A stretch of DNA of 64,000 bases from Microglena sp. YARC (GCA_022414725.1 CM039466.1:19971970-20035969); one strand, 5' to 3'. Shown: positions 54,301 to 57,970, counted from the stretch's first letter. A program made the numbers and translations. Notes: generated from the sequence alone by a model not told the origin.

Positions 54301-56841
54301 GGTAAGCACTGTAGCACACCACACACACTGGCATGCAAAGTGGAAACCTACACCCTTCTCAAGCACACCACACACTGGCATGCATGTTCCAACCTACACC
54401 CCTTCCAAGCACACCACACACTGGCATGCATGTTCCAACCTACACCCCTTCCAAGCACACCACACTACCATGCATGTTCCAACCCTGCTCCCACACACCA
54501 GCCACAAAGTAAGCACTGCAGCACACCACACACAGCCATGCATGTTCCAAACCCTAAACCCTAAACCCTAAATCCTAAACCCTAAACCCTAAAACCCTAA
54601 ACCCTAAACCCTAAACCTGCTGCCACACACCAGCCACAAAGCAAGCACAGAAGCACACCACACACTGGCATTCAAGGTGGAACCCTACATCCCCATCAAG
54701 CACACGACACCACCATGCATGTTCCAACCCTGCTCCCACACACCAGCCACAAAGTAAGCACTGCAGCACACCACACACTGGCAGGCATGGTGGAACCCTA
54801 CATCCCAAAAGCACATCACACGCTACCATGCATGTTCCAACCCTGCTCCCACACACCAGCCACAAAGTAAGCACTGCAGCACACCACACACTGGCAGGCA
54901 TGTATCAACCCTGCTCCCACACACCAGCCACGAAGTAAGCACTGTAACACACCACACACTGGCATGCATGTTCCAACCCTGCTCCCACACACCAGCCACG
55001 AAGTAAGCACTGCAGCACACCACACACTGGCATGCATGTTCCAACCCTGCTCCCACACACCAGCCACGAAGTAAGCACTGTAACACACCACACACTGGCA
55101 TGCATGTTCCAATCCTGCTCCCACACACCAGCCACGAAGTAAGCACTTTAACACACCACACACTGGCATGCATGTTCCAACCCTGCTCCCACACACCAGC
55201 CACGAAGTAAGCACTGTAACACACCACACACTGGCATGCATGTTCCAACCTACACCCCTTCCAAGCACACCACACACTGCCATGCATGTTCCAACCCTGC
55301 TCCCACACACCAGCCACGAGGTAAGCACTGTAGCACACCACACACACTGGCATGCAAAGTGGAAACCTACACCCTTCTCAAGCACACCACACACTGGCAT
55401 GCATGTTCCAACCTACACCCCTTCCAAGCACACCACACACTGGCATGCATGTTCCAACCTACACCCCTTCCAAGCACACCACACACTACCATGCATGTTC
55501 CAACCCTGCTCCCACACACCAGCCACAAAGTAAGCACTGCAGCACACCACACACAGCCATGCATGTTCCAAACCTGCTGCCACACACCAGCCACAAAGCA
55601 AGCACAGTAGCACACCACACACTGGCATTCAAGGTGGAACCCTACATCCCCATCAAGCACACGACACCACCATGCATGTTCCAACCCTGCTCCCACACAC
55701 CAGCCACAAAGTAAGCACTGCAGCACACCACACACTGGCAGGCATGGTGGAACCCTACATCCCAAAAGCACATCACACGCTACCATGCATGTTCCAACCC
55801 TGCTCCCACACACCAGCCACAAAGTAAGCACTGCAGCACACCACACACTGGCAGGCATGGTAACACCTCCCTACATCTCCCCTCCATCCACGAAGTAACC
55901 ACTGTCACACTCCACACACTGCCACTAGACTACCAGGCCTACATGCCCTAAAAAATCTCCCACACTCCACCCAATTGGAAATTGAAAATTAGAACGAGCT
56001 GCCACAGGACGTGAGATTGAGGGAACCCTCATGCCTGCATGACCGTGTACGTACTGGAGAATGGCTACCATTTTGGGTTTATTTGGTTTCGCAGACCCTC
56101 TGCGCCTGAGCTTGGATTACCCTGGGACAGCATAGAGGGAAGTTCTCTACCTCTTCCAAGGCGGCAAGTCTGAATTTTTGTGACCCTGGCCAGGGATCGA
56201 ACCGCAGACCCGTCTGATGCTAGGTAATACTATACCATATAGCCAGGGCTCAATTCACAACCCAATCTCTGTTCTGGTCAGTTCTGTTACATCGCCCATC
56301 CCCTCAGCACACCGCACAGTACCATGCATGTCTCAACACTATCCCCCCACACCATCACCATGCAACACACTGACATGCATGGAACCCCATTTGCATTCCC
56401 CAAACCAGGCAAGCGTTGGCCCAATGAATCTGCCGCCCACCATACAACCTCCGTCGGTCCTTCTCGGCTGCAGGTCACAAACTCTACTGGTACTGCATGG
56501 TGTGCTTGACCCAAAACACCACCTTCACACCTCAAACTCTGTTAAATTATCTGCCATAACAAGCTAATGTTGAACCAATGCATCCTCCACCCACCATGCA
56601 TCCTCCTCTGGTCCTTCTCAGACGACCTGGATTGGTTCCGTTTGGCTTTGCCTGCTGACTGGAAGGCAAAAGCCCTCGGATTCTGCCTCGCAGCCTTGGC
56701 CTGGTCAAGCGTTCCTTTCTTCTTCTGTTCGGCTGTCTTCCTCTTGTCGGCCTTGCGACCCGCCTTGGCTTTGCGGTGGGATTTCCCAGAGCCGCCGTCG
56801 AGCAGGACACCCGCCCCACCCCCAGTGGCTGGGCCCGGCAT
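21550..56841 (-). CDS. BMS1: BMS1-type ribosome biogenesis GTPase (20 exons)
   Basis: Bms1 is the nucleolar GTPase that brings Rcl1 into the U3-containing small-subunit processome for 18S rRNA maturation. Exons, 5' to 3' on the minus strand: 56841-56595, 53089-53022, 51181-51091, 49314-49262, 46002-45907, 44992-44822, 43253-43155, 41353-41216, 38930-38682, 37363-36910, 34767-34501, 33534-33185, 32769-32661, 31474-31361, 30075-29934, 27398-27128, 25677-25499, 24114-23882, 22416-21983, 21795-21550. They total 4,011 bases, 1,336 residues, with all phases compatible; family members are about 1,180-1,280 residues. Landmarks: P-loop GPPGVGKT (102-109), THLD (197-200), the AARP2CN-like region, acidic tracts (about 420-555), VTGDW, and the C-terminal RIBIOP_C region ([31 protein letters not shown]). 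A P-loop and acidic middle favour BMS1 over TSR1. Exon 14's acceptor is the least certain. Introns make up about 89% of the gene. Confidence 0.96.
21983..22416 (-). CDS. BMS1: BMS1 exon 19
   Basis: 434 bases, phase 1 in and 0 out. It encodes [58 protein letters not shown] and KRAVVLEPQ, the conserved BMS1 C-terminal region. Confidence 0.94.
22470..22575 (-). repeat. BMS1: Acceptor-type copy of BMS1 exon 19 start
   Basis: A single diverged copy of the exon 19 start in intron 18. It reads [17 protein letters not shown] on the minus strand, against [17 protein letters not shown] in the exon. Confidence 0.85.
22782..23840 (-). repeat. BMS1: Six donor-type copies of BMS1 exon 18 end
   Basis: Copies near 22785, 23032, 23205, 23375, 23545 and 23714 each encode [17 protein letters not shown] and [17 protein letters not shown] sequence and end at the same CCAG|GTAGG(T) donor. 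Spacing is about 170 bp. The separators are C-rich homopolymers. None keeps the upstream SDIVFLRAW part or an acceptor. Confidence 0.92.
23882..24114 (-). CDS. BMS1: BMS1 exon 18
   Basis: 233 bases, phase 2 in and 1 out. It encodes [35 protein letters not shown] and [20 protein letters not shown]. Only this copy of seven carries the conserved upstream part and an acceptor (CCTAG). Confidence 0.93.
24125..24720 (-). repeat. BMS1: BMS1 intron 17: partial exon-edge copies and GGGTGGGTGAGT minisatellite
   Basis: 24236-24290 repeats the exon 18 start (GACATCAAGATCTTGTCCTC). 24463-24515 repeats the exon 17 end (GTATGACTCGTCCTTGGCC). 24513-24705 is a (GGGTGGGTGAGT)n minisatellite that produces long His/Pro/Thr frames. 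Confidence 0.8.
24743..25395. repeat. Satellite family J, about ten 64-bp units
   Basis: Unit: TATCAACCTGAGGTGACCAG, CCGATGTCGCAGGATCAAGC, then GCAGGTGGCGTGGCCTGACC. The first five units are nearly identical; the last five share a variant (GAGGGTTCATGCACAGG), suggesting two rounds of amplification. It lies in BMS1 intron 17. Related inverted units are at 16545-16680. Confidence 0.92.
25499..25677 (-). CDS. BMS1: BMS1 exon 17
   Basis: 179 bases, phase 0 in and 2 out. It encodes [40 protein letters not shown] and [11 protein letters not shown]. Donor ACAG|GTGAGT. Confidence 0.94.
25716..26095. repeat. Dispersed repeat with GT run in BMS1 intron 16
   Basis: TTCGTCAGATTCTGCCTGG, GTGAGGAAGTTGCGGAGA and CAACCGGCTGG resemble 18285-18345 (TTCGTTAGATTCCGTCTGG, GAGGAAGTGAGATA, AACCGGCTCG). 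The later part resembles 19440-19540. A (GT)n run sits at 25961-26010. Confidence 0.55.
26100..27025 (-). repeat. BMS1: Six donor-type copies of BMS1 exon 16 end
   Basis: Six copies (near 26120, 26300, 26470, 26640, 26815 and 26995) of the segment encoding [36 protein letters not shown], with donor CTG|GTAGG(C). They sit at about 170-bp spacing in intron 16, separated by C runs of up to about 24. Confidence 0.92.
27128..27398 (-). CDS. BMS1: BMS1 exon 16
   Basis: 271 bases, phase 2 in and 0 out. It encodes [39 protein letters not shown] and [20 protein letters not shown] followed by LKL. GWRRFQ and KYTPEH are hallmark BMS1/TSR1 motifs. Confidence 0.94.
27490..29125. repeat. 16-bp satellite (AAACGCTGTTTTATTT)n flanked by exon 16 edge copies
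   Basis: From about 27628 to 29097 the unit AACGCTGTTTTATTTT repeats about 90 times with few variants. On both sides (27505-27535 and 29085-29120) lie acceptor-type copies of the exon 16 start, CGCTGAACACC..GGGTCCCTGTGAGAG. The ACGCTG of the unit equals the exon-edge sequence. Located in BMS1 intron 15. Confidence 0.95.
29220..29890 (-). repeat. BMS1: About nine donor-type copies of BMS1 exon 15 end
   Basis: The phrase TTCAAGATCTTGGGTGACCA with GCGGTGAC (minus: the [10 protein letters not shown] codons) recurs about every 75-100 bp from 29230 to 29880. Most copies have an ACCTG donor (minus CAG|GT) beside it, separated by AT-rich AAAATTCAAAGATTC filler. Confidence 0.9.
29934..30075 (-). CDS. 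BMS1: BMS1 exon 15
   Basis: 142 bases, phase 1 in and 2 out. It encodes [20 protein letters not shown] and [16 protein letters not shown], conserved in the RIBIOP_C region. Confidence 0.93.
30085..30555. repeat. GTGTGGTGGTGG minisatellite in BMS1 intron 14
   Basis: Low-complexity GTGTGTG/GTGGTGGTG/GGAGGTGGGG repeats. Open Cys-Val or His-Thr frames here are compositional. Confidence 0.85.
30565..30715 (+). repeat. Interspersed repeat family A, copy 5, with a small nested insertion
   Basis: The family A sequence is interrupted after GTTACATAG by about 57 bp and resumes with ACATAGCTTCAGCCAGC. ACATAG is present on both sides of the insert, as a 6-bp target duplication would leave. Confidence 0.6.
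30745..31200 (-). repeat. BMS1: Three donor-type copies of BMS1 exon 14 end
   Basis: Copies at about 30749, 30930 and 31100 carry GTGAATCGCATGCAGACGTA and CAGGCCTGTGGCCCTCCATC, the end of exon 14 ([12 protein letters not shown]). All three share a GGGGGGAAGGCCCAAGCCAT segment that replaces GACCCGGGAGTGAGGATCCA of the real exon, so they descend from one altered copy. Confidence 0.9.
31361..31474 (-). CDS. BMS1: BMS1 exon 14 (acceptor uncertain)
   Basis: It encodes [18 protein letters not shown] and [17 protein letters not shown]. The upper boundary was chosen at AGAG|GCTTG because it fits the phase 1 donor of exon 13. TTAAG|AGAGGC, four bases further out, is an alternative but breaks the frame. 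Donor CACAG|GTAGGG. Confidence 0.82.
31640..31970 (-). repeat. BMS1: Three acceptor-type copies of BMS1 exon 14 start
   Basis: The phrase CTGCCTCTCAGACAAGCC with CTCTTAACTGCAGG recurs at about 31648, 31808 and 31937, mirroring the real exon start at 31463-31490. The separators are GGTGGTGG-rich. One copy has a clean CTGCAG before the exon-like part. Confidence 0.85.
32188..32330 (-). repeat. Dispersed repeat family H, inverted copy
   Basis: It matches 50454-50625 in the opposite orientation: AAACGATTGTTTGGGGTTCA and AGTCCCTTTAGCCTATTTGG. A fragment is at 34165-34235. Confidence 0.7.
32330..32560 (-). repeat. BMS1: Two donor-type copies of BMS1 exon 13 end
   Basis: Copies at about 32335-32410 and 32495-32575 of CACTGCAGTCGTA..CTCCTCCTCCTTCTCAGCAG, about 165 bp apart, each followed by the same AATCAGTCAAACAAAGGC filler. 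Confidence 0.9.
32661..32769 (-). CDS. BMS1: BMS1 exon 13
   Basis: 109 bases, phase 0 in and 1 out. It encodes [20 protein letters not shown] and [16 protein letters not shown]. Donor TGCA|GTGAGT. Confidence 0.88.
32990..33184 (-). repeat. BMS1: Donor-type copy of BMS1 exon 12 end with (TA)n
   Basis: 33091-33120 repeats AACCTTGTTATCAAAGACAG..CTTCTTAGCGAT (minus AKKAVFDNK against AKKAAFDNK). It is embedded in duplicated (AT)n and CATATACATGTATATA tracts with a period of about 103 bp. Confidence 0.85.
33185..33534 (-). CDS. BMS1: BMS1 exon 12
   Basis: 350 bases, phase 1 in and 0 out. It encodes [32 protein letters not shown] (conserved FVTGxW), [17 protein letters not shown] and [14 protein letters not shown]. 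Donor AAG|GTTTGT. Confidence 0.93.
33535..34500. repeat. BMS1 intron 11: low-complexity and 33-bp tandem repeats
   Basis: GGTTCAGTTGGG/CAGGCATGCCGGAAGATGAT repeats lie at 33540-33720, GATTCTGTTTTT-rich sequence at 33730-33990, (CTGT)n at 34120-34150, and AGCAATACAGAATCCCAAGC / AACATGTAATCACA units (about six) at 34260-34440. Confidence 0.8.
34501..34767 (-). CDS. BMS1: BMS1 exon 11
   Basis: 267 bases, phase 1 both ends. It encodes [36 protein letters not shown] and [17 protein letters not shown]. Acceptor TCTCAG, donor GTAAGT. Confidence 0.93.
34830..35350 (-). repeat. BMS1: Acceptor-type copies of BMS1 exon 11 start
   Basis: 34850-34935 and 35270-35345 repeat GATTTCCACTTTGCCGC(C/T)GC TCCGAGGCC and GAAGAGCG(C/A)GGACGCACG; 35150-35210 is a shorter piece. 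The first still has a good CTCAG acceptor and reads [19 protein letters not shown] sequence. Confidence 0.88.
35630..36900 (-). repeat. BMS1: About eight donor-type copies of BMS1 exon 10 acidic end
   Basis: Units of about 120-150 bp encode [18 protein letters not shown] on the minus strand and each ends in the same GAAG|GTGGGT(G) donor. Intervening CACCACCACTAGCC and CCCCCTCCCCACCAATACCC blocks are also repeated. Several units keep an open frame from one acidic block to the next. Confidence 0.92.
36910..37363 (-). CDS. BMS1: BMS1 exon 10 (acidic linker)
   Basis: 454 bases, phase 0 in and 1 out. It encodes [20 protein letters not shown], long Asp/Glu tracts ([20 protein letters not shown]) and [15 protein letters not shown], and ends [13 protein letters not shown]. 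This corresponds to the low-complexity acidic middle of BMS1. Confidence 0.92.
37435..38045 (-). repeat. BMS1: Four acceptor-type copies of BMS1 exon 10 start
   Basis: CCGAACAGCTGGAT..CTCTTCTCCAACTTCTCATC and CACCGTCTCCTCCACCCCCT, then GCAAGCAATCAATC, recur at about 37455, 37600, 37790 and 37985. The first three keep the CTGCAAG acceptor block (minus CTTGCAG). Confidence 0.92.
38050..38215 (-). repeat. BMS1: Donor-type copies of BMS1 exon 9 end
   Basis: ACACATGCATACCTGCAAG-type phrases repeat. 38190-38211 copies the exon end (CCTGCAAGCTGCGG(T)CCATG) before it runs into a truncated family F element. Confidence 0.75.
38212..38338. mobile_element. Truncated hAT-like MITE family F, copy 3
   Basis: TTTTGGAGCCCGACTGCGAG, GGCGCAGCGCGCAGATTT and the end GACTAAGTGTAGCACCCTG correspond to the 3' two-thirds of the elements at 48498 and 48977. 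The left end is missing. Confidence 0.6.
38343..38554 (+). mobile_element. tRNA-derived SINE, copy 1
   Basis: The tRNA-like head (38352-38430, 79 nt) has a box A-like TGGTCTAATGG and box B GGGGTTCGACTCCCC. The T-arm is a perfect GGGGG/CCCCC stem, and the AGCGATT/GGTCGCT ends pair. A body of about 120 bp follows (CGTTGCAGGTCGTCGTCAAC, GGTAGCTTGTCCAGTTGAGG, GGCGTTATCATT). Flanking direct repeats ACCCTGATGC lie at 38333-38342 and 38555-38564. It sits antisense in BMS1 intron 9. Confidence 0.8.
38682..38930 (-). CDS. BMS1: BMS1 exon 9
   Basis: 249 bases, phase 0. It encodes [39 protein letters not shown] and [11 protein letters not shown]. Acceptor CCACAG sits after CCCTAACCCTAAACCC-like sequence; donor GTACGC. 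Confidence 0.94.
38935..39235. repeat. Telomere-like GGGTTAGGG / GGGTATGG array
   Basis: Irregular GGGTTAGGGTTA and GGGTATGGGGTATGG repeats next to BMS1 exon 9. On the gene strand these are CCCTAACCC-type and immediately precede the exon 9 acceptor. Confidence 0.85.
39240..39915 (-). repeat. BMS1: Five acceptor-type copies of BMS1 exon 9 start
   Basis: GTCGGGGAGGGGGCAGGGGT with CTGGGAGCGCATCCAGCTCC recurs at about 39265, 39385, 39565, 39680 and 39855, each followed by TGTGGG(A/C)AGGGTTTAGGG. Several keep CTCCTGTGGG (minus CCCACAG|GAG). Confidence 0.92.
40095..41110 (-). repeat. BMS1: Six donor-type copies of BMS1 exon 8 end
   Basis: GGTGTAGTCTCCCACTCCAG with CCAGATGCACC repeats near 40127, 40342, 40532, 40687, 40862 and 41037, with shared ATGAGTGTGCAAAACAAAGT filler. 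The first three extend further into the exon ([14 protein letters not shown] in a shifted frame). Confidence 0.92.
41216..41353 (-). CDS. BMS1: BMS1 exon 8 (AARP2CN-like region)
   Basis: 138 bases, phase 0. It encodes [40 protein letters not shown] and GDYTIQ. Acceptor TTCCAG, donor GTGCGC. Confidence 0.94.
41360..41895. repeat. GGTGGGG and CACACAAACAC low-complexity tracts
   Basis: 41370-41520 is GTGGGG(T)-rich with a C run at 41581-41600. 41640-41890 is an irregular ACACACA(G/A)ACAC array. Long Cys-Val frames here are compositional. Confidence 0.85.
41897..42510. repeat. 60-bp satellite, about ten units
   Basis: Unit AGGTGCAAGCACTACAGCTT, GCAGTGACCCACAATCATCC, CTGTGGCTACGATG(G/A)C. The units are almost identical. 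Degenerate units recur at 42690-42740 and 43017-43075. No spacers, so it is not CRISPR-like. Confidence 0.95.
42510..42940 (-). repeat. BMS1: Three donor-type copies of BMS1 exon 7 end
   Basis: TATCTCACCTCAAATCTGTC with AGCAAGCACGTAGGGATGG recurs at about 42519, 42750 and 42872, mirroring the exon end at 43149-43200. CACACA tracts lie between. Confidence 0.92.
43155..43253 (-). CDS. BMS1: BMS1 exon 7
   Basis: 99 bases, phase 0. It encodes [20 protein letters not shown] and [13 protein letters not shown], conserved in BMS1/TSR1 proteins. Confidence 0.94.
43478..43695 (-). repeat. Dispersed repeat family D, inverted copy 3
   Basis: Reverse complement of 17466-17650: it starts GGCGGAGCCTCCTCTTCAAG and ends with AGCGTCGCAGGCGACGCTGC. 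It lies in BMS1 intron 6. Confidence 0.7.
43700..44705 (-). repeat. BMS1: Six donor-type copies of BMS1 exon 6 end
   Basis: TTGCCATGCTGGCAGCCACT with GAGGTAGAAGAGCTTTGCAC recurs near 43730, 43915, 44080, 44287, 44460 and 44635 (exon end at 44822). ACTTGCATTTTCTAATATAT filler is shared. One copy has an internal GAGGCAGCCACT triplication. Confidence 0.92.
44822..44992 (-). CDS. BMS1: BMS1 exon 6 (G4 motif THLD)
   Basis: 171 bases, phase 0. It encodes [37 protein letters not shown] and [15 protein letters not shown]. Acceptor CATAG, donor CAAA|GTGGGT. Confidence 0.94.
45030..45540 (-). repeat. BMS1: Three acceptor-type copies of BMS1 exon 6 start with very long G runs
   Basis: GTGAAGCCGTCCAAGTGCGT, GAGCACACCCATGACCTTGG and GAAAGCCATGCACCTATGTG recur at about 45100, 45278 and 45437. 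They are separated by (GT)n and G homopolymers, including about 50 Gs near 45200-45250. Confidence 0.92.
45907..46002 (-). CDS. BMS1: BMS1 exon 5 (G-domain)
   Basis: 96 bases, phase 0 both ends. It encodes [16 protein letters not shown], then [15 protein letters not shown]. Acceptor CTGCAG, donor GTATGG. Confidence 0.94.
46015..47690 (-). repeat. BMS1: About ten acceptor-type copies of BMS1 exon 5 start (about 150-bp units)
   Basis: CTTAACCGCTTCGAGTTACA, GGGTAGTCAAGGACGTGGAG and AGGTTGTTGTTGGTGTGTGC recur from about 46160 to 47640. The real junction reads CTGCATCGAGCTGCAGGG. In all copies but the first, CTGCAG has become TTACAG on the plus strand, so on the gene strand CTGCAG reads CTGTAA and the acceptor AG is gone. 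Confidence 0.92.
47840..48185. repeat. AACTAACT / ATTCATTC short tandem repeats
   Basis: Irregular CTAACTAACTCACTCACTAA and TTCATTCATTAATTAACAAA units within a larger duplicated block. Confidence 0.9.
48373..48479 (+). pseudogene. BMS1: Inverted copy of BMS1 exon 6 start
   Basis: On the plus strand, after ACACATAG, the sequence encodes [20 protein letters not shown] and [10 protein letters not shown] followed by TAA, then a shifted TTCTGGAG. It is exon 6 with its acceptor, in the opposite orientation to the gene and about 3.4 kb upstream of it, in intron 4. Confidence 0.92.
48498..48693. mobile_element. hAT-like MITE family F, copy 1
   Basis: 196 bp with terminal inverted repeats CAGGGTACTACA / TGTAGTACCCTG. 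It is flanked by GTAAGGTT (48490-48497) and GTGAGGTT (48694-48701), a 7/8 match. CAGGG-type termini and an 8-bp duplication are hAT features. The interior is rich in GCGC palindromes; no transposase. Confidence 0.8.
48977..49162. mobile_element. hAT-like MITE family F, copy 2
   Basis: 186 bp with ends GAGGGTACTACA / TGTAGTACCCTG and a perfect 8-bp duplication GTGAGGTT at 48969-48976 and 49163-49170. Its interior closely matches copy 1. Confidence 0.82.
49262..49314 (-). CDS. BMS1: BMS1 exon 4 (53-base microexon)
   Basis: It encodes [18 protein letters not shown] together with the last base of exon 3; phase 1 in and 0 out. Acceptor ATGCAG, donor GTGAGG. It is easily missed in annotation because it lies alone between two introns of 3.3 and 1.8 kb. 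Confidence 0.92.
49380..49870. repeat. AT-rich tandem repeat, TTAGATAGTCAGATAGTCTA units
   Basis: About six units of GATAGTCTAGAATTATGTTG with ATTCTAAATTTAATTATAAT, about 80 bp each. BMS1 intron 3. Confidence 0.85.
49923..50052. repeat. AT-palindrome repeat family C, copy 2
   Basis: GGGACCGGCATATCATATGA, TTGACCAAACTGAAGGTGAG and CATATGATATCATATCAC; related to 6602-6712 and 51527-51702. The SINE at 50065 lies directly after it. Confidence 0.65.
50065..50259 (+). mobile_element. tRNA-derived SINE, copy 2
   Basis: The tRNA-like head at 50075-50153 has TGGTCTAGTGG (box A-like) and GGGGTTCGACTCCCC (box B), followed by the same body as the copy at 38343, to GGCGTTATCATT. It is flanked by the 12-bp direct repeat CATATCACAATT at 50053-50064 and 50260-50271. 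The next 115 bp are a tandem duplication (AATTCCCAATACATACACCA and following). Confidence 0.85.
50454..50625 (+). repeat. Dispersed repeat family H, copy 2
   Basis: CAGGGGTAGGCCAAATAGGC, TAAAGGGACTTGCCCAAC, and CCCCAAACAATCGTTTAACC. Inverted match at 32188-32330; fragment at 34165-34235. Confidence 0.7.
50690..51080. repeat. CACACA and CCCCACCCCTACAG low complexity
   Basis: ACACACACTCACACAC-type sequence, then CCCACCCCTACAGCCCCCCC units (about six). Pro/Thr/His-rich frames are compositional. Confidence 0.85.
51091..51181 (-). CDS. BMS1: BMS1 exon 3 (second half of P-loop)
   Basis: 91 bases, phase 0 in and 1 out. It encodes [16 protein letters not shown], then [12 protein letters not shown]. 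The 3' splice site AAACAG follows a telomere-like CCCTAAA run. Confidence 0.93.
51184..51228. repeat. TTTAGGG telomere-type repeat abutting BMS1 exon 3 acceptor
   Basis: GTTTAGGGTTTTAGGGTTTA and TTCAGGGTTTAGGG. On the gene strand this is CCCTAAACCCTAAAACCC leading into CTAAACAG|GTTGGC, so the telomere-type repeat forms the 3' end of intron 2. Confidence 0.85.
51527..51702. repeat. AT-palindrome repeat family C, copy 3
   Basis: The left end GGGAACGGCAAATCATATGA and right end ATGATATCATATTGCCGAAC form imperfect inverted termini; CATATGATATCATATGAT lies inside. The best-preserved copy of the family. Confidence 0.7.
52190..52410. repeat. Dispersed repeat family E, copy 2
   Basis: ATATATACTAGTAGGGTAGA, CCGTTGGCCCCCC, CTGTGTCCTCCTTCCTA and CCCCCTGCACCACCAGTAA match 11815-12090 in the kinase gene. 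Confidence 0.6.
52420..52870 (-). repeat. BMS1: About five donor-type copies of BMS1 exon 2 end
   Basis: CACTGCTCACCCCAGAGGAC with CATGCACCAACACCATCAGA recurs at about 52430, 52523, 52622, 52725 and 52825 (the exon end is at 53012-53055), with a shared ACATGAAGATTGTAGACTG filler. Confidence 0.92.
53022..53089 (-). CDS. BMS1: BMS1 exon 2 (first half of P-loop)
   Basis: 68 bases, phase 1 in and 0 out. It encodes [20 protein letters not shown] followed by PG; the GPPG|VGKT P-loop is split by intron 2. Acceptor CTGCAG, donor GTGAGC. Confidence 0.92.
53330..53790. repeat. 31-bp minisatellite, about 14 units
   Basis: AGAGAGAAGGTGAAGCACAC with CACACACTAGCA, in BMS1 intron 1. Confidence 0.92.
53800..55865. 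repeat. Tandem 1-kb duplication made of CATGCATGTTCCAACC / CCACACACCAGCC units
   Basis: Two copies offset by 1,019 bp (for example 53881 and 54900). Inside each, units of about 76 bp carry CTGGCATGCATGTTCCAACC, TGCTCCCACACACCAGCCAC and AAGTAAGCACTG. The two copies are nearly identical except for a telomere-repeat insertion in the first. The repetitive Cys-rich or His/Pro-rich open frames are not genes. Confidence 0.92.
54549..54617. repeat. Interstitial telomeric repeat (CCCTAAA)n
   Basis: About nine units of AAACCCT with two variants. The paralogous site in the second 1-kb copy (near 55568) reads CCAAACCTGCTGCC with no repeat, so about 62 bp were added in one copy after the duplication. Confidence 0.93.
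56183..56250 (-). other. tRNA-like sequence with A and B boxes (possible SINE head or tRNA relic)
   Basis: On the minus strand, TGGCTATATGG (56245-56235) resembles box A and GGTTCGATCC (56203-56194) is a perfect box B. GCCCTGG and CCAGGGT ends can pair. The T-stem pairing is poor and no clear anticodon arm forms, so it is unlikely to be a working tRNA. It lies in BMS1 intron 1. Confidence 0.4.
56595..56841 (-). CDS. BMS1: BMS1 exon 1 (start, basic N terminus)
   Basis: The ATG is at 56841-56839 in context GTCGCCACCATG, a good Kozak-like context. It encodes [11 protein letters not shown], a Lys/Arg-rich nucleolar-localisation-like stretch ([14 protein letters not shown]) and [15 protein letters not shown], the conserved BMS1 N-terminal motif. 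Donor CATG|GTGGGT, phase 1. Confidence 0.93.
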
Positions 56842-57243
56842 GGTGGCGACCGCTTCCCTAAGTTCGGCGGAAGAAGGGTGCCGGTAGACGCTGCGTTTAG
56901 TAAGGTGGGGATTCGAGCAGCGAGGAGCTTAACGGAGGATGCACGGGAAATTGGCGATGAGTACCGACGCCGAGTGATTGAGAAAGGTGGACGAAACCTA
57001 GGAGGCGGTTGGGGTGGTTGAGTCGGTTGAGTCGGCGGAGAGGGGTGACAGGCTGGCAGGCTGGCGCAGCTTTGGACAGGCTGGTAGAGTGGTAGGCTAC
57101 CGCGGCACAGGGATGGGAATTTCTTGCTGTCCGAGGTAGCCTCAGGTACTTCAGAGCATGCTTGACTAACAGACAGCCGTAAAAGACAGCTTTTGGGCGG
57201 ACCCCACCCACCCACCCACTCATCCACTCACCCACCCACCCAC

Positions 57244-57451
57244 CCCCTTCTGCAGACGCCCCCATAGTCACCCCGCTGTTTGTTTGTCAGCACGAAAGTA
57301 CGTAACCCTGGCCCTTCCTGCCCCTGGCCCTGTTCCCCTGCCCCCTGGCCCTTTCGTATCCTGGCTTCGTGCTCTTGATACATGCGGACAGGGTAACGTA
57401 TTTTCGTGCCGACAAACAAACAGCGGGGTGACTATGGGGGCGTCTACAGAA

Positions 57452-57455
<4 letters not shown>
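57244..57455. mobile_element. Foldback element with about 66-bp inverted arms
   Basis: The left arm (57244-57310) reads CTGCAGACGCCCCCATAGTC, ACCCCGCTGTTTGTTTGTCA and GCACGAAAGTACGTAACCCT. The right arm (57388-57455) is its near-perfect reverse complement. The loop of about 75 bp is CCCTGGCCC-rich. Low-complexity flanks (ACCC repeats and a G run) hide any target duplication. It could also form a strong hairpin just upstream of BMS1. Confidence 0.8.
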
Positions 57456-57485
<30 letters not shown>

Positions 57486-57501
57486 TTCAGAAGCCGAGGT
57501 G

Positions 57502-57970
57502 ACCATACAGAAGCCCTTGATGCACTGGTGCATTCAGGACAATACTAAAAGTATGCATGCATGATAGATGCGGGATTTTTGTATTTTGTTTCTCCTGGAT
57601 TTTGTTGGCACCATATTATCCCCTCTAGAAACCAATCGGGTGACTTGTTTGAACAGTGGTACAGTATCTGCAGACAGTTTGGATCGACTAGGGTATTGGA
57701 ATGGTAACGGCACCAGTGCACCACGGCTGACTATATATACATTCAGAAGCCCTTGATGCACTGGTGCATTCAGTACAATACTACAAGTATGCATGCATGA
57801 TAGATGCGGGATTTTTGTATTTTGTTTCTCCTGAATTTTGTTGGCACCATATTATCCTCTCAAGAAACCAATCGGGTGACTTGTTTGAACAGTGGTACAG
57901 TATCTGCAGACAGTTTGGATCGACTAGGGTATTGGAATGGTAACGGCACCAGTGCACCACGGCTGACTAT
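57502..57970. repeat. Tandem duplication of about 237 bp
   Basis: Two nearly identical blocks, from TTGATGCACTGGTGCATTCA (57516 and 57753) to CACCAGTGCACCACGGCTGA. Each contains the palindromic GATGCACTGGTGCATTC. Confidence 0.93.

Noticed and set aside
53807..55858. Repetitive Cys-rich frames of 160-190 codons ([14 protein letters not shown] type)
   Set aside because: The repeats follow the DNA tandem unit, both strands and several frames are open, and the region is intron 1 of BMS1.
56547..57227. Minus-strand 226-codon frame overlapping BMS1 exon 1
   Set aside because: Different frame from the conserved N terminus; runs through the upstream region and is Pro/Arg/Ser-rich by composition.
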